A stretch of 64,000 nucleotides of DNA from Bordetella genomosp. 2 (GTDB lineage: Bacteria; Pseudomonadota; Gammaproteobacteria; Burkholderiales; Burkholderiaceae_B), in assembly GCF_002261345.1 (NCBI RefSeq), contig NZ_NEVT01000006.1, positions 1,302,001-1,366,000 on the forward strand. The letters are read 5' to 3'. Positions 45,279 through 55,481 of this stretch are shown here, piece by piece. Below the pieces are notes generated by a model. That model saw only the letters and a list, made by a program, of their open reading frames with translations. It was not told where the DNA came from and searched no databases. Every line of letters starts with the position of its first letter. Within the stretch, counting starts at the first letter, position 1. Both the position numbers and the translations under genes were made by a program.

Positions 45279-46136
45279 TCACGATTTGCGGAACAGGTTG
45301 CGAGCCAGGATGTTGATGCCCAGCACCAGCAGGGTAATCAGGGTGGCGCCGGCCCAGGCCAGCTCGTTCCAGTCCTGGAACGGGCTGGCCGCGTACTGGT
45401 AGATGACGACCGGCAGGTTGGCCATGGGCTGGTTCATGTTCAGCGACATGAACTGGTTGGACAGCGCGGTGAACAAGAGCGGCGCGGTCTCGCCCGAGAT
45501 GCGGGCGATGGCCAGCAGGATGCCGGTGATGATGCCGGTCTTGGCGGCGCGATAGCACACCATGGTGATCATGCGCCACTTGGGGCAGCCCAGCGCCGCC
45601 GTGGCTTCGCGCAGGCTGTTGGGCACCAGCATCAGCATGTTGTCGGTGGTGCGCACCACCACCGGGATCACCAGGATGGACAGCGCCAGGGCCCCGGCCC
45701 AGCCCGAATAGTGGCCCACTTGCGCCACGTACACGGCATAGATGAACAGGCCGATGATGATCGACGGCGCCGACAGCAGCACATCGTTGAGGAACCGGGT
45801 GGCGGGCGCCAGCCAGCCGCGCTGGCCATACTCGGCCAGGTAGGTGCCGGCCAGGATGCCGACCGGCGTGCCGATCAGCGTGCCCACCCCGGCCATCAGC
45901 AAGCTGCCGGCGATGGCGTTGATCAGGCCGCCCTGCTGTCCGGGCGGCGGCGTGATCTCGGTGAACAGCGTCAGCGACAGCGCGGGCGCCCCCTTGAACA
46001 GCAGCGTCAAGATGATCCAGAACAGCCAGAACAGCCCGAACAGCAGCGTGGCCAGCGAGATGGTCAACATGACCTTGTTGACCATGTGGCGCCGGCGGTA
46101 GATGCCGTTCTTCATGTTGAGTACGGATTCAGCCAT
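45279..46136 (-). CDS. pstA: Phosphate ABC transporter permease
   Basis: A 285-aa inner-membrane permease with six hydrophobic segments and the permease loop with [20 protein letters not shown], where it docks on PstB. Starts 19 nt after pstC. Part of pstSCAB. Confidence 0.94.
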   Translation of the reverse strand: MAESVLNMKNGIYRRRHMVNKVMLTISLATLLFGLFWLFWIILTLLFKGAPALSLTLFTEITPPPGQQGGLINAIAGSLLMAGVGTLIGTPVGILAGTYLAEYGQRGWLAPATRFLNDVLLSAPSIIIGLFIYAVYVAQVGHYSGWAGALALSILVIPVVVRTTDNMLMLVPNSLREATAALGCPKWRMITMVCYRAAKTGIITGILLAIARISGETAPLLFTALSNQFMSLNMNQPMANLPVVIYQYAASPFQDWNELAWAGATLITLLVLGINILARNLFRKS

Positions 46137-46155
46137 ATTTTTTCCCGGTGCGTGC

Positions 46156-47172
46156 TCAGGTCTTCTTGCCTTCCGCCGCCGACAGGCGCAGCAGCAGGAC
46201 CTTGGAGAGCGCCAGCACCACAGTGGTGATCAGGAACAGGATCAGGCCCAGCTCCAGCAGCGCGGATTTCTGCAGCCCGCCGGCCTCGTTGAACTCGTTG
46301 GCCAGCGCCGAGGCGATGGAGTTGCCCGGCGAGAACAGCGAATCGGGCCAGCGGAATGCGTTGCCGATGACGAACGTGACCGCCATGGTCTCGCCCAGCG
46401 CGCGGCCCAGGCCGAGCATGATGCCGCCGATGACGCCCGACTTGGTGTACGGCAGCACCACGCGCCACATCACTTCCCAGGTGGTGCTGCCCAGGCCGTA
46501 GGCCGATTCCTTCAGCATGGGCGGAACCAGTTCGAACACGTCGCGCATCACGGCGGCGATGAACGGGATGATCATGATGGACAGGATCAGCCCCGCCGTG
46601 AAGATGCCGATGCCGAACGGCGGGCCGGCGAAGATGCCGCCGATGACCGGCAGGCCGCCCAGCGCGGCGATCAGCCCGGGCTGCACATACTGCTGGAAGA
46701 TCGGCACGAAGATGAACAGGCCCCACATGCCGTAGATGATCGACGGGATGGCGGCCAGCATCTCGATGGCGGTGCCCAGCGGACGGCGCAGCCAGGAGGG
46801 CGACAGTTCGGTCAGGAAGATGGCGATGCCGAACGACACCGGGACCGCGATGATCAGCGCGATGGCCGAAGTGAGCAGCGTGCCGATGATGGGCACCACC
46901 GCCCCGTAGTTCTGCTGGACCGGGTCCCAGTCGTTCAGCCACAGGAACGACAGGCCATACTTGGCCAGCGATTCGCGGCTGCCGTAGATCAGCGAGATCA
47001 TGATCGCCGCCAGCAGGATGAACACCAGGAAGGCGAACAGGCGGGTCAGGTTCTTGAACAGCGCATCCATTAGCGCGTTGTTGTTTGGCTTCATAGGCGG
47101 GGGCGTGCCGGTGGTGACGGAGTCCGTCCCGCGGGACGGTAGCGACACGCTATTATCCAATACCGCGCTCAT
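46156..47172 (-). CDS. pstC: Phosphate ABC transporter permease
   Basis: A 338-aa permease with six main membrane segments after a longer cytoplasmic N-terminus (about 40 residues). The coupling loop is [19 protein letters not shown], and [17 protein letters not shown] is characteristic. It lies 102 nt downstream of pstS. Confidence 0.94.
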   Translation of the reverse strand: MSAVLDNSVSLPSRGTDSVTTGTPPPMKPNNNALMDALFKNLTRLFAFLVFILLAAIMISLIYGSRESLAKYGLSFLWLNDWDPVQQNYGAVVPIIGTLLTSAIALIIAVPVSFGIAIFLTELSPSWLRRPLGTAIEMLAAIPSIIYGMWGLFIFVPIFQQYVQPGLIAALGGLPVIGGIFAGPPFGIGIFTAGLILSIMIIPFIAAVMRDVFELVPPMLKESAYGLGSTTWEVMWRVVLPYTKSGVIGGIMLGLGRALGETMAVTFVIGNAFRWPDSLFSPGNSIASALANEFNEAGGLQKSALLELGLILFLITTVVLALSKVLLLRLSAAEGKKT

Positions 47173-47274
47173 GGATGGGCTTTCCTTGGTTTCGCTGCGG
47201 GGGCGTGCAGAGGGGCACAGTCTGGCGCGCGGGCCGGCAGGGCCCGCGCGCCGTGTTACTACTGCAGGCGGCAG

Positions 47275-48315
47275 TTACTGCCAGACCGCCTTGCCGTCGG
47301 CGCTCTTGATCTGGCCCCAGGCGGCGCGGATCTCATCCGTGACGTTGTCGGGCAGCGGCACGTAGTCCAGCTCGGCGGCAGCCTTGTCGCCGTTCTTGAA
47401 GGCCCAGTCGAAGAACTCGAGCACGGCGCGGCCTTGCTCGGGCTTGTCCTGCACCTTGTGCACCAGGATGAACGTGGCGGCGGTCACGGGCCACGACTCG
47501 GCGCCCGGCTCGTTGGTCAGCACCACGCCCATGCCGGGCGCGCTCTTCCAGTCGGCGTTGGCGGCCGCGGCGGCGAAGGCCGACTGCTCGGGCTGCACGA
47601 ACTTGCCATCCTTGTTCTGCAGTTGCGTCCAGGACAGCTTGTTCTGCTTGGCGTAGGCGTATTCGACGTAGCCGATCGAGTTCTTCAGCTGGCCCACGTA
47701 CGCGGCCACGCCTTCGTTACCCTTGCCGCCCTGGCCGGTGGGCCACTTCACGGCCTTGCCCTCGCCCACTTTCTCTTTCCACTCGGGCGACACTTTCGAC
47801 AGGTAGTTGGTCCAGCCGAAGGTGGTGCCGGAACCGTCCGAACGGTGCACCACCACGATGTCGTTGGAAGGCAGCTTCAGGTCGGGGTTCAGCGCCTTGA
47901 TGGCGGCGTCGTCCCACTTCTTGATCTTGCCCAGGAAGATGTCGGCCAGCACCGGGCCCGACAGCTTCAGTTCACCGGGCTTGACGCCGTCGACGTTGAC
48001 CACCGGCACCGTGCCGCCGATCACGGCCGGGAACTGCAGCAGGCCGTTCTTCTCCAGGTCGTCGGCCTTGAGGGGATCGTCCGAGGCGCCGAAATCGACC
48101 GTCTTGGCCTTGATCTGCTGCTGGCCGCCGCCCGAGCCGATCGACTGGTAGTTGACGGCATTGTCGGTCGCGGCCTTGTAGTCGGAGGCCCACTTGGCAT
48201 ACACCGGGTACGGGAACGACGCGCCGGCGCCGGTGATGTTGGCGGCCTGCACGGCGAAAACGGCGCCGCTCAGGGCGACACCGATGGTGATTTGCTTGAA
48301 GACACGGTTGAACAT
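47275..48315 (-). CDS. pstS: Periplasmic phosphate-binding protein
   Basis: A 346-aa secreted protein with a signal peptide ending near FAVQAAN, then NITGAGASFPYPVY and the phosphate-contact loop HRSDGSGTTFGWTNYL. It binds inorganic phosphate for PstCAB. First gene of the operon behind a Pho box at 48405-48422. Confidence 0.95.
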   Translation of the reverse strand: MFNRVFKQITIGVALSGAVFAVQAANITGAGASFPYPVYAKWASDYKAATDNAVNYQSIGSGGGQQQIKAKTVDFGASDDPLKADDLEKNGLLQFPAVIGGTVPVVNVDGVKPGELKLSGPVLADIFLGKIKKWDDAAIKALNPDLKLPSNDIVVVHRSDGSGTTFGWTNYLSKVSPEWKEKVGEGKAVKWPTGQGGKGNEGVAAYVGQLKNSIGYVEYAYAKQNKLSWTQLQNKDGKFVQPEQSAFAAAAANADWKSAPGMGVVLTNEPGAESWPVTAATFILVHKVQDKPEQGRAVLEFFDWAFKNGDKAAAELDYVPLPDNVTDEIRAAWGQIKSADGKAVWQ

Positions 48316-48388
48316 TAGGGTTCCTTCTGTGCTCGTTGAGGGAGTCGCGGCGGGCTGACTGCGCCCGTCTCATCAATCGACGGGTCAA

Positions 48389-48422
48389 ATGTTAAAAGCG
48401 CAACATGACAAGACCGTGACAG
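48389..48422 (-). promoter_or_regulatory. PhoB-dependent promoter of pstS
   Basis: On the minus strand CTGTCAC-GGTC-TTGTCAT (48422-48405) is a 7-4-7 Pho box. After exactly 10 nt comes TAACAT (48394-48389), the usual place of the -10 in PhoB promoters. Confidence 0.75.
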
Positions 48423-48453
48423 TCACATACGCGAAATTTGCGCCGCCGCCGGG

Positions 48454-50529
48454 TCACTTATCGAGCCGCTCCACCAGGAAATCGTGCAGGTTGAAGGCCG
48501 GGCGGCGATTGCGCACCCGGGTGTACGAGCCGTCGGGCTGCTGCTGCCAGGCGAGCTGGTTGTCGCGCAGCGCGAAGGTGAACGATTCATCGATGACCCG
48601 CTTCTTGAGCGCCTTGTCGTACACCGGGAAGGCGACCTCGACGCGCCGGAAGAAATTGCGGTCCATCCAGTCGGCCGAGGACAGGTAGACGGTTTCCTCG
48701 CCGTCCGCATAGAAATAAAAGACCCGCGAGTGCTCCAGGAAGCGCCCAACGATGGAGCGCACCCGGATGTTGTCAGACAACCCGGGCACCCCGGCGCGCA
48801 GGGCGCAGACGCCGCGCACCACCAGGTCGATCTTCACGCCGGCCTGGCTCGCCTTGTACAGCTCGGCGATGATCTGCTCCTCCAGCAGCGAGTTCATCTT
48901 GGCCATGATGCGGGCCCGCCGGCCGGCCTTGGCGGCCCGGATTTCGGCCCGGATCAGCGCCATCATGGATTCGTGCAGGGTGAACGGCGATTGCAGCAGG
49001 GACTTCAGCGTACGCCGGGCCCCCAGCCCGGTAAGCTGGGTGAACACCTTGTCCATGTCCTCGCACAGCCTCGGATCGGCCGTCAGCAGGCCGAAATCGG
49101 TGTACAGGCGGGCGGTGCGCGGGTGGTAGTTGCCGGTGCCCAGGTGGGCATAGCGGCGCAGGCGGCCTTTTTCGCGGCGCAGCACCAGCGCCATCTTGGC
49201 GTGGGTCTTGTGGGCCACCACCCCGTACACCACGTGCGCCCCCACCTCCTCGAGGCGGGCGGCCCAGTTGATGTTGGTCTGCTCGTCGAAGCGGGCCATC
49301 AGCTCCACCACCACGGTCACTTCCTTGCCCGCGCGCGCCGCCGCCAGCAGGATCTGCATCAGTTCGGAGTCTTCCCCGGTGCGGTAGATGGTCTGCTTGA
49401 TAGCCATCACGTCCGGGTCGAGCGCCGCCGCCGTCAGGAAGTCGATGACAGGCTGGAACGACTGGTACGGGTGGTGCAGCAGGCGGTCCGCCTGGGCGAC
49501 GGCGGCGAACAATTCGGCCGGCTTGTCGGCCACGCGGTCGAACGGGGTGGGCACGCTGGCATGATGCGCCGGGAACAGCAGGTCCGGCCGGGTGTTGGTG
49601 TTGCACAACTGCATCAGCCGCGACAGGTTCACCGGCCCGTTGACGCGGTAGGTATCCTCGGCCGTCAGCGAGAACTCCCGCTGCAGATACGCCTCCAGGT
49701 CGGGCGGCGTCAGACGGTCGATCTCCAGCCGCACCGCGGCGCCGAAGTTGCGCTGCGACAATTCCCCCTGCAGGGCGTGGCGCAGGTTGGTGACTTCTTC
49801 CTCGTCGACGAACAGGTCGCTGTTGCGGGTGACGCGCCACTGGTAGCAGCCCAGCATCTCCAGGCCGGGGAACAGCTCGCCCACGAAGGCGCGCAGCAGC
49901 GAGGTCAGCAGCACGTAGCCGTCGGGCTGGCCCGACACCTCGGGCGGCATCTTGATCAGCCGCGGCAGCGCCCGGGGCGCCTGGACCACGGCGATCGACG
50001 CCTGGCGGCCGAAGGCATCGGCGCCCGACAGCGCCACGATGAAGTTCAGGCTCTTGTTGTAGACGCGCGGGAACGGGTGGGCCGGGTCGAGCCCGATCGG
50101 CGTCAGCAGCGGCATGACGTCGCGATTGAAGACGTTGCGGGCCCATTCCTGCTGCTCGGCGTTCCATTCCGAGGCATGGTGCAGCGCAATACCCTCGGCA
50201 TCCAGGCGCGGCAGGATCGCGTCGTTCAGCAAGGCGTACTGCCGGTCCACCAGCGTATGCACCGCCTGCTGCACCCGCTCGAAAGCCTCGGCCGGCGTCA
50301 GGCCGTCCGGCCCGGTCATGGCGGGGTTCTGGCGCTGCTGCTCTTTCAGGCTGGAAATGCGGATTTCGAAGAATTCGTCCAGGTTGGAACTGACGATACA
50401 GACATAGCGCAGGCGCTCGAGCAGGGGCACCTGGGGGTTTTCCGCCATGGCCAGGACCCGTTCGTTGAACTTCAACAGCGACAGCTCGCGATTCAGAAAC
50501 GGGGGCTCAGCGGCCTGACGAGTCGACAT
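48454..50529 (-). CDS. ppk: Polyphosphate kinase 1
   Basis: A 691-aa enzyme that makes polyphosphate from ATP. The N-domain begins FLNRELSLLKFNERVL and NLDEFFEIRI; AIKQTIYRTGEDSELM and the phosphorylated-His region HLGTGNYHPRTARLYTDFG follow, with the second conserved His in GRFLEHSRVFYF. The ATG at 50529 matches the family start. Divergent from ppx; preceded by a Pho box. Confidence 0.95.
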   Translation of the reverse strand: MSTRQAAEPPFLNRELSLLKFNERVLAMAENPQVPLLERLRYVCIVSSNLDEFFEIRISSLKEQQRQNPAMTGPDGLTPAEAFERVQQAVHTLVDRQYALLNDAILPRLDAEGIALHHASEWNAEQQEWARNVFNRDVMPLLTPIGLDPAHPFPRVYNKSLNFIVALSGADAFGRQASIAVVQAPRALPRLIKMPPEVSGQPDGYVLLTSLLRAFVGELFPGLEMLGCYQWRVTRNSDLFVDEEEVTNLRHALQGELSQRNFGAAVRLEIDRLTPPDLEAYLQREFSLTAEDTYRVNGPVNLSRLMQLCNTNTRPDLLFPAHHASVPTPFDRVADKPAELFAAVAQADRLLHHPYQSFQPVIDFLTAAALDPDVMAIKQTIYRTGEDSELMQILLAAARAGKEVTVVVELMARFDEQTNINWAARLEEVGAHVVYGVVAHKTHAKMALVLRREKGRLRRYAHLGTGNYHPRTARLYTDFGLLTADPRLCEDMDKVFTQLTGLGARRTLKSLLQSPFTLHESMMALIRAEIRAAKAGRRARIMAKMNSLLEEQIIAELYKASQAGVKIDLVVRGVCALRAGVPGLSDNIRVRSIVGRFLEHSRVFYFYADGEETVYLSSADWMDRNFFRRVEVAFPVYDKALKKRVIDESFTFALRDNQLAWQQQPDGSYTRVRNRRPAFNLHDFLVERLDK

Positions 50530-50570
50530 ACCGGGTTTCCAATCTAGGGGTTGCGGGGGGCAAGGCACTG

Positions 50571-50604
50571 GTTTTACTGCAGTTATGTGACGGTTCCATG
50601 ACAT
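50571..50604 (-). promoter_or_regulatory. PhoB-dependent promoter of ppk
   Basis: On the minus strand ATGTCAT-GGAA-CCGTCAC (50604-50587) is a 7-4-7 Pho box, and TAAAAC (50576-50571) follows after 10 nt. Confidence 0.7.
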
Positions 50605-50660
50605 GGCGCACGGCCTGCTAGCGTACGCCAAAAAGGGACGCTTGGCCGCGGCGGCGGGCG

Positions 50661-50683
50661 CTGTCATATCGGTTCTCTATAAT
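50661..50683 (+). promoter_or_regulatory. ppx promoter with one Pho half-site
   Basis: A consensus TATAAT (50678-50683) lies 31 nt before the ppx ATG. CTGTCAT, one Pho half-site, sits at 50661-50667, 10 nt before it. The second half-site is not visible, so phosphate control of ppx is doubtful. Confidence 0.4.
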
Positions 50684-50714
50684 CGCGGCACTGACAGCCT
50701 CACCGACACGCCGC

Positions 50715-52202
50715 ATGGATCACCTTCTGGCCGCCGTAGACCTCGGCTCCAACAGTTTTCGCCTTTCGATCGGGCGAGTCGTCCAGCAGGAAGGGGGGCC
50801 GCAGATCTACCAGATCGACCGCCTGAAGGAAACGGTGCGCCTGGCCGCCGGCCTGGACCACGACAAGCGGCTGGACGAGCCGGCCGTGGCGCGCGCGGTC
50901 GCGGTGCTGGAGCGCTTTGGCGAACGCCTGCGCAGCTTCCATCCCAGCCGGGTGCGGGCGGTGGCCACCAATACGTTCCGGGTGGCGCGCAACACGCCCG
51001 AATTCCTGCCGCGCGCCGAAGCGGCCCTGGGCTTTCCCATCGAAGTCATTGCCGGGCGCGAAGAGGCCCGGCTGATTTTTTCCGGGGTGGTCCATACCCT
51101 GCCCCTGTCGCCCAACAAGCGGCTGGTCATCGACATCGGCGGCGGCTCGACCGAGGTCATCATCGGCAAGGGCTTCGAACCGGGGCTGATGTCGTCGCTG
51201 TACATGGGCTGCGTCAGCTACAGCCGGCAGTTCTTCCCCGACGGGGCGATCGACGCCCACCAGATGAAGCAGGCCGAACTGGCCGCGCGGCGCGAAATCG
51301 AGGTCATCGCCAAGCAGTACCGCAAAACCGGCTGGAAGGAAGCCTACGGCTCGTCGGGCACGGCCAAGGCGTTGTATGCCATCCTGACCGAGTGCGGCTT
51401 CTCGGACCGCGGCATCACCCGCGCCGGCCTGAACCGCCTGAAAGACCGCATCATCCGTTCCGGCCGGGTCATCCCCCAGGAGCTGCCGGGCATCAAGCTC
51501 GAGCGCGCCGACGTGCTGCCGGGCGGGCTGGCCATCATGAGCGCCCTGTTCGACGAACTGGGCATCGAGGTCATGCACACCGGCGACGGGGCCTTGCGGC
51601 TGGGCGTGCTGTACGACCTGCTGGGCCGCGACGCGGCCCACGACAAGCGCGACGAATCGGTGCAGCAGTTCATGAAGCGCTACCACATCGATGCCAGCCA
51701 GGCGCAGCGGGTGCGCCAGGCCGCGCTGTCGTTCTTCGACTCCATCTACGACGCCGACGACCGCCGCGCGGAACTGCGGCTGGCGCTGGGATGGGCCGCG
51801 GACCTGCACGAAGTGGGCCTGTCGATCGCCCACAACGCTTACCACAAGCACACGGCCTATGTGCTGGGCAACGCCGACATGCCGGGGTTCTCGCGGGCCG
51901 ACCAGCAATTGCTGGCGCTGCTGGCGCTGGGCCACCAGGGCAAGCTGGGCAAGCTGGAATCGCTGGTGCGCGAACGCAGCCAGTGGGTGGCCATCCTGTG
52001 CCTGCGTCTGGCGGTGCTGCTGCTGCGCCGCCGCGCCGACATCGCGCAACTGCCCCTGACCGTGTCGGTCAAGGGCGAATCCATCGTCGTGAAGGTGGAC
52101 CGGGCCTGGCTCGCCAAGCATCCTCTCAGCGACTTCACGCTGCGCACCGAGGAATCAGAATGGCGAAAAGTCGGTTTCTCGTTCGAGCTGCTTGAGTTCT
52201 AG
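50715..52202 (+). CDS. ppx: Exopolyphosphatase
   Basis: A 495-aa Ppx/GppA phosphatase with the two actin-like motifs AAVDLGSNSFRLSIG and VIDIGGGSTEVIIG, the middle RAVATNTFRVARN and a C-terminal HD-like helical part with LHEVGLSIAHNAYHKHTAYV. It degrades polyphosphate from the chain end, opposing Ppk, whose gene is divergent. Confidence 0.94.
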   Translation: MDHLLAAVDLGSNSFRLSIGRVVQQEGGPQIYQIDRLKETVRLAAGLDHDKRLDEPAVARAVAVLERFGERLRSFHPSRVRAVATNTFRVARNTPEFLPRAEAALGFPIEVIAGREEARLIFSGVVHTLPLSPNKRLVIDIGGGSTEVIIGKGFEPGLMSSLYMGCVSYSRQFFPDGAIDAHQMKQAELAARREIEVIAKQYRKTGWKEAYGSSGTAKALYAILTECGFSDRGITRAGLNRLKDRIIRSGRVIPQELPGIKLERADVLPGGLAIMSALFDELGIEVMHTGDGALRLGVLYDLLGRDAAHDKRDESVQQFMKRYHIDASQAQRVRQAALSFFDSIYDADDRRAELRLALGWAADLHEVGLSIAHNAYHKHTAYVLGNADMPGFSRADQQLLALLALGHQGKLGKLESLVRERSQWVAILCLRLAVLLLRRRADIAQLPLTVSVKGESIVVKVDRAWLAKHPLSDFTLRTEESEWRKVGFSFELLEF

Positions 52203-52267
52203 CCGCAACGGCCGGGTGGCCCGGCAAATGAGCCGGATGCGCAGTCTCCTGAGCAGCCGGCGCATGG

Positions 52268-53068
52268 TCAGCGCACCTCGTGGGGAGTGGCGTCCAGCCC
52301 GAAATGACGCCGATAGCGCTCGTCCATGCGGACCATGTCGAGCAGCACGGGGAAATCGGCCGCGTTGAAATCCGGGTCCCATGCGGGCTCGCCGCAAATG
52401 CGGGCGCCCAGCTTCAAATAACCCTTGATGAGCGGCGGCACGCGCGCGGGCAGCGTGCTGTTCAGGCGCTCCACGGGATAGCGGTGCAGCGGCTTGACCC
52501 GCGGCAGGCTGTCGTCCTTGAGATGATCGGCCACGTTGCGCCACACCTCGGCGGCGGTTACGCCGTCATCGCGCAGGCTGACGCTGGCGCAGCCCAGCAT
52601 GTAGCGGTAGGCGCCGCGACGCATGAATTCGGCCAGGCCGGACCACAGCAGCATGATGGCGGCGCCGCTGCGGTGGTCGGCATGCGTGCAGGAACGCCCC
52701 ACTTCCACCAACTGGCTGCGCAGCGCCTCCAGGCCGGACAGGTCGAATTCCGATTCGGAATAGTAGCCGCCTGCCTCGCGGGCCTTCTCGGGCGTCAGGA
52801 TCCGATACGTCCCCACTACGCGGCCGGTATCGAGCTCGCGCACCATGAGATGCTCGCACCACTGGTCGAACCGGTCCTGTTCGATGCCGTCATGGGCATC
52901 GGGAAAGACCGCGCCCATGTCTTCGGTGAAGACGTCGTACCGCAGCCGTTGAATCTGCTCGACCTCGTCGGCGGTGCGCGCCAACCCCACGACGAGGATG
53001 CGCGCGGGGGCGTCCTCCCAGGGTTCAGCGGCGTTACGCCGCGCATCGATGCGTGCTAATTCGAGCAT
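52268..53068 (-). CDS. OlsB-like N-acyltransferase (ornithine-lipid synthesis)
   Basis: A 266-aa GNAT-fold protein of the haemolysin-like/OlsB acyltransferase type. Visible features are RLRYDVFTEDMGAVFPD, EHLMVRELDTGRVVGTYRILTP, the acceptor core LVEVGRSCTHADHRSGAAIMLLWSGLAEF and LPPLIKGYLKLGARICGEPAWDPDF-like end (PPLIKGYLKLGA). OlsB puts a 3-hydroxyacyl chain on ornithine, the first step to ornithine lipid. A Pho box upstream supports this, as ornithine lipid replaces phospholipid in phosphate starvation in other bacteria. No olsA gene follows. Confidence 0.78.
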   Translation of the reverse strand: MLELARIDARRNAAEPWEDAPARILVVGLARTADEVEQIQRLRYDVFTEDMGAVFPDAHDGIEQDRFDQWCEHLMVRELDTGRVVGTYRILTPEKAREAGGYYSESEFDLSGLEALRSQLVEVGRSCTHADHRSGAAIMLLWSGLAEFMRRGAYRYMLGCASVSLRDDGVTAAEVWRNVADHLKDDSLPRVKPLHRYPVERLNSTLPARVPPLIKGYLKLGARICGEPAWDPDFNAADFPVLLDMVRMDERYRRHFGLDATPHEVR

Positions 53069-53107
53069 TGCGCAGGACTCCTAGAAGTGTCCGGACAGTG
53101 TGGAGGC

Positions 53108-53141
53108 CCGATATGTCAGGCTTCTGACAAAGATGTGACAT
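53108..53141 (-). promoter_or_regulatory. Candidate PhoB-dependent promoter of the olsB-like gene
   Basis: On the minus strand ATGTCAC-ATCT-TTGTCAG (53141-53124) is a 7-4-7 Pho box. TATCGG (53113-53108) follows after 10 nt, a weak -10. A further inverted element TGTCAG-GCTT-CTGACA overlaps it (53114-53129). Confidence 0.65.
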
Positions 53142-53228
53142 GACTATGAAGTTTACGCCGAAGCCGGCTTACTTCCAGTTGATGCAAAATTATTCAAAAT
53201 ACGACAACCGAAGAAGCGCATCCGGCGC

Positions 53229-53259
53229 AAAAAAAGCCGGACCCGCGAACGGCTCCGGC
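53229..53259 (-). terminator. Rho-independent terminator after glmM
   Basis: On the minus strand GCCGGA and TCCGGC close a stem-loop (53259-53236) that is followed by seven T (53235-53229), 20 nt after the glmM stop. Confidence 0.75.
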
Positions 53260-53279
53260 CCTGTTTTCATGGGGAACCG

Positions 53280-54623
53280 TCAGGCCAGGCTGGCCGCCAG
53301 CTTCTCCGCGCATGCGGTGGCCAGGCCGGCATCCTCGGCCTCGACCATCAGGCGCAGCTTGGGCTCGGTGCCGGACGCGCGGATCAGCACGCGGCCGCGG
53401 CCGGCCAGCTCGGCCTCGACGCCGCGCCGGGCCTCGGCCAGCCCCGCATGGGTCTTCCAGTCGGTGCCCGGCTTGAGCGGCACGTTGATCATTTTCTGGG
53501 GGTACATCTGCAAGTCGCCCAGCCATTCGGCCAGGGTCTGCTTGCTGCGGCACAGGGCGGTGAGGACCTGCAGGGCGGCAATGATGCCGTCGCCCGTGGT
53601 GTGGCGGTCCAGGCAGATCAGGTGGCCCGAGCTCTCGCCCCCGTACAGCCAGCCGCGCGCCTGCATCTGCTCCATGACGTAGCGGTCGCCCACATTGGCG
53701 CGCTCGAAGCCGATGCCCAACTGCTGCATCTGCAGTTCGAAGCCGTAGTTGGTCATCAGGGTGCCCACCACCCCGGCCACCGGGCCATGCACCATGCGTT
53801 CGCGCACGATGGCATAGAGCAATTCGTCGCCGTTGTAGATGCGGCCCGCGCTGTCGACCATCTGCAGGCGGTCCGCGTCGCCGTCGAGGGCGATGCCCAG
53901 GTGCGCGCCGTGCTCGCGCACGGCCTTGGCCAGCGGCTCGGGATGCAGCGCACCGACGCCCTCGTTGATGTTCAGGCCGTTGGGCGAGACGCCGATGGCA
54001 TGGACTTCGGCGCCCAGCTCGCGGAACACGTGCGGGGCGATGTTGTAGGCCGCGCCATGGGCGGCATCCACGACGATCTTGACGCCGTTGAGGTCGAGGT
54101 CGTTGGGAAACGTGCTCTTGCAGAATTCGATGTAGCGGCCCTGCGAGTCCGGCATGCGGCGCGCCCGGCCCAGCTTCTCGGAGGCCACGCAGCCCAGCGG
54201 CTCGTCCAGGGCGGCCTCGATCTCGGCCTCGGTTTCGTCGGGCAGCTTCATGCCCTGGGCCGAGAAGAACTTAATGCCGTTGTCCTGGTACGGGTTGTGC
54301 GAGGCGCTGATGACGATGCCCGCCACCTGGCGCAGCGCGCGCGTCAGGTAGGCCACCGCCGGCGTGGGCACGGGCCCCGCCAGCTGCACGTCGATACCGG
54401 CGGCCGACAGGCCCGCCTCCAGCGCGGATTCGAGCATGTAGCCGGAGGTGCGCGTGTCCTTGCCGATGATCACCTGGGGCCGGCTGCCGCCGCGGCCGGC
54501 ATGGTGGCGGGCCAGCACGCGGCCGGCCGCATAGCCCAGGCGCAGCGCGAAGCCGGCATTGATGACCTCGCCGCCGACCTCGCCTCGCACGCCGTCGGTT
54601 CCGAAATATTTGCGTTGACTCAT
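53280..54623 (-). CDS. glmM: Phosphoglucosamine mutase
   Basis: A 447-aa phosphohexomutase. The phosphorylated Ser is in [15 protein letters not shown], the metal loop is ALDGDADR, the sugar loop GGESSGH and the C-terminal phosphate loop [10 protein letters not shown]. It turns glucosamine-6-P into glucosamine-1-P for cell-wall and LPS synthesis. Start [11 protein letters not shown] at 54623 overlaps the folP stop. Confidence 0.95.
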   Translation of the reverse strand: MSQRKYFGTDGVRGEVGGEVINAGFALRLGYAAGRVLARHHAGRGGSRPQVIIGKDTRTSGYMLESALEAGLSAAGIDVQLAGPVPTPAVAYLTRALRQVAGIVISASHNPYQDNGIKFFSAQGMKLPDETEAEIEAALDEPLGCVASEKLGRARRMPDSQGRYIEFCKSTFPNDLDLNGVKIVVDAAHGAAYNIAPHVFRELGAEVHAIGVSPNGLNINEGVGALHPEPLAKAVREHGAHLGIALDGDADRLQMVDSAGRIYNGDELLYAIVRERMVHGPVAGVVGTLMTNYGFELQMQQLGIGFERANVGDRYVMEQMQARGWLYGGESSGHLICLDRHTTGDGIIAALQVLTALCRSKQTLAEWLGDLQMYPQKMINVPLKPGTDWKTHAGLAEARRGVEAELAGRGRVLIRASGTEPKLRLMVEAEDAGLATACAEKLAASLA

Positions 54624-55462
54624 GGGCGTATGGCTCCTTGTTCGACCGCTTGCCAGACTTTCAGGGCGTCGACGGTGGCGGCCACGTCGTGCACGCGCAC
54701 GATCGAGGCGCCCCGCGCCACGCAAGCCAACGCGCCGGCGATGCTGCCGGCCAGGCGGTCGGCCACCGGCTTGCCGGTGGCGTCGCCGATCATGGTCTTG
54801 CGTGAAAGTCCGGTCAGTAGCGGATAGCTGGATACGCGCAGGCTGGACAGCCGGCGCAACAATTGATAGTTGTGGTCGGCGGTCTTGCCGAAGCCGAAAC
54901 CGGGATCGAGCACGATACGGCGCGGATCCACCCAGGCGGCGCGCAGGCGTTGCGCCCGGGCGCCCAGGAAGACGCCGATCTCGCCAAGCAGGTCGCTGTA
55001 TTCGGGCGCCTGCTGCATGGTGCCCGGCTCGCCTTTCATGTGCATCACGCACAACCCGCAGCGCGATTGCGCCACGGCCTCGATGGCGCCGGGCTGCCGG
55101 AAACCGTAGATGTCGTTGATCATGTCCGCGCCGGCGTCGAGCACGGCGCGCATCACATCGGGCTTGAAGGTGTCGACCGACAGCGGCACGCCGCAATCGC
55201 GCAGGGCCTCGATCACCGGCAGCAGCCGGGCCAGCTCGTCCTGGGCCGCGACCGGCGTGGCGCCCGGCCGCGTGGATTCGCCGCCCAGGTCGAGGATGTG
55301 CGCGCCTTCGTCGATCAGGCGGCGCGCGTGCCGCACGGCGGATTCGGTGTCGTCATGCTGCCCGCCGTCGGAGAACGAGTCGGGCGTGATGTTGACGATG
55401 CCCATCACCAACGGGCGCTCAAGATCGAACTCGAAGCGCCCGCACAGGAAGGTATTGGCCAT
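54620..55462 (-). CDS. folP: Dihydropteroate synthase
   Basis: A 280-aa TIM-barrel enzyme with the pterin-site signatures [15 protein letters not shown] and [13 protein letters not shown] and the later DPGFGFGKT. It joins the pterin and p-aminobenzoate moieties in folate synthesis and is the sulfonamide target. Coupled to glmM by ATGA and 19 nt downstream of ftsH. Confidence 0.95.
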   Translation of the reverse strand: MANTFLCGRFEFDLERPLVMGIVNITPDSFSDGGQHDDTESAVRHARRLIDEGAHILDLGGESTRPGATPVAAQDELARLLPVIEALRDCGVPLSVDTFKPDVMRAVLDAGADMINDIYGFRQPGAIEAVAQSRCGLCVMHMKGEPGTMQQAPEYSDLLGEIGVFLGARAQRLRAAWVDPRRIVLDPGFGFGKTADHNYQLLRRLSSLRVSSYPLLTGLSRKTMIGDATGKPVADRLAGSIAGALACVARGASIVRVHDVAATVDALKVWQAVEQGAIRP

Positions 55463-55481
55463 AGACCGAGCCGGTGTGTCC

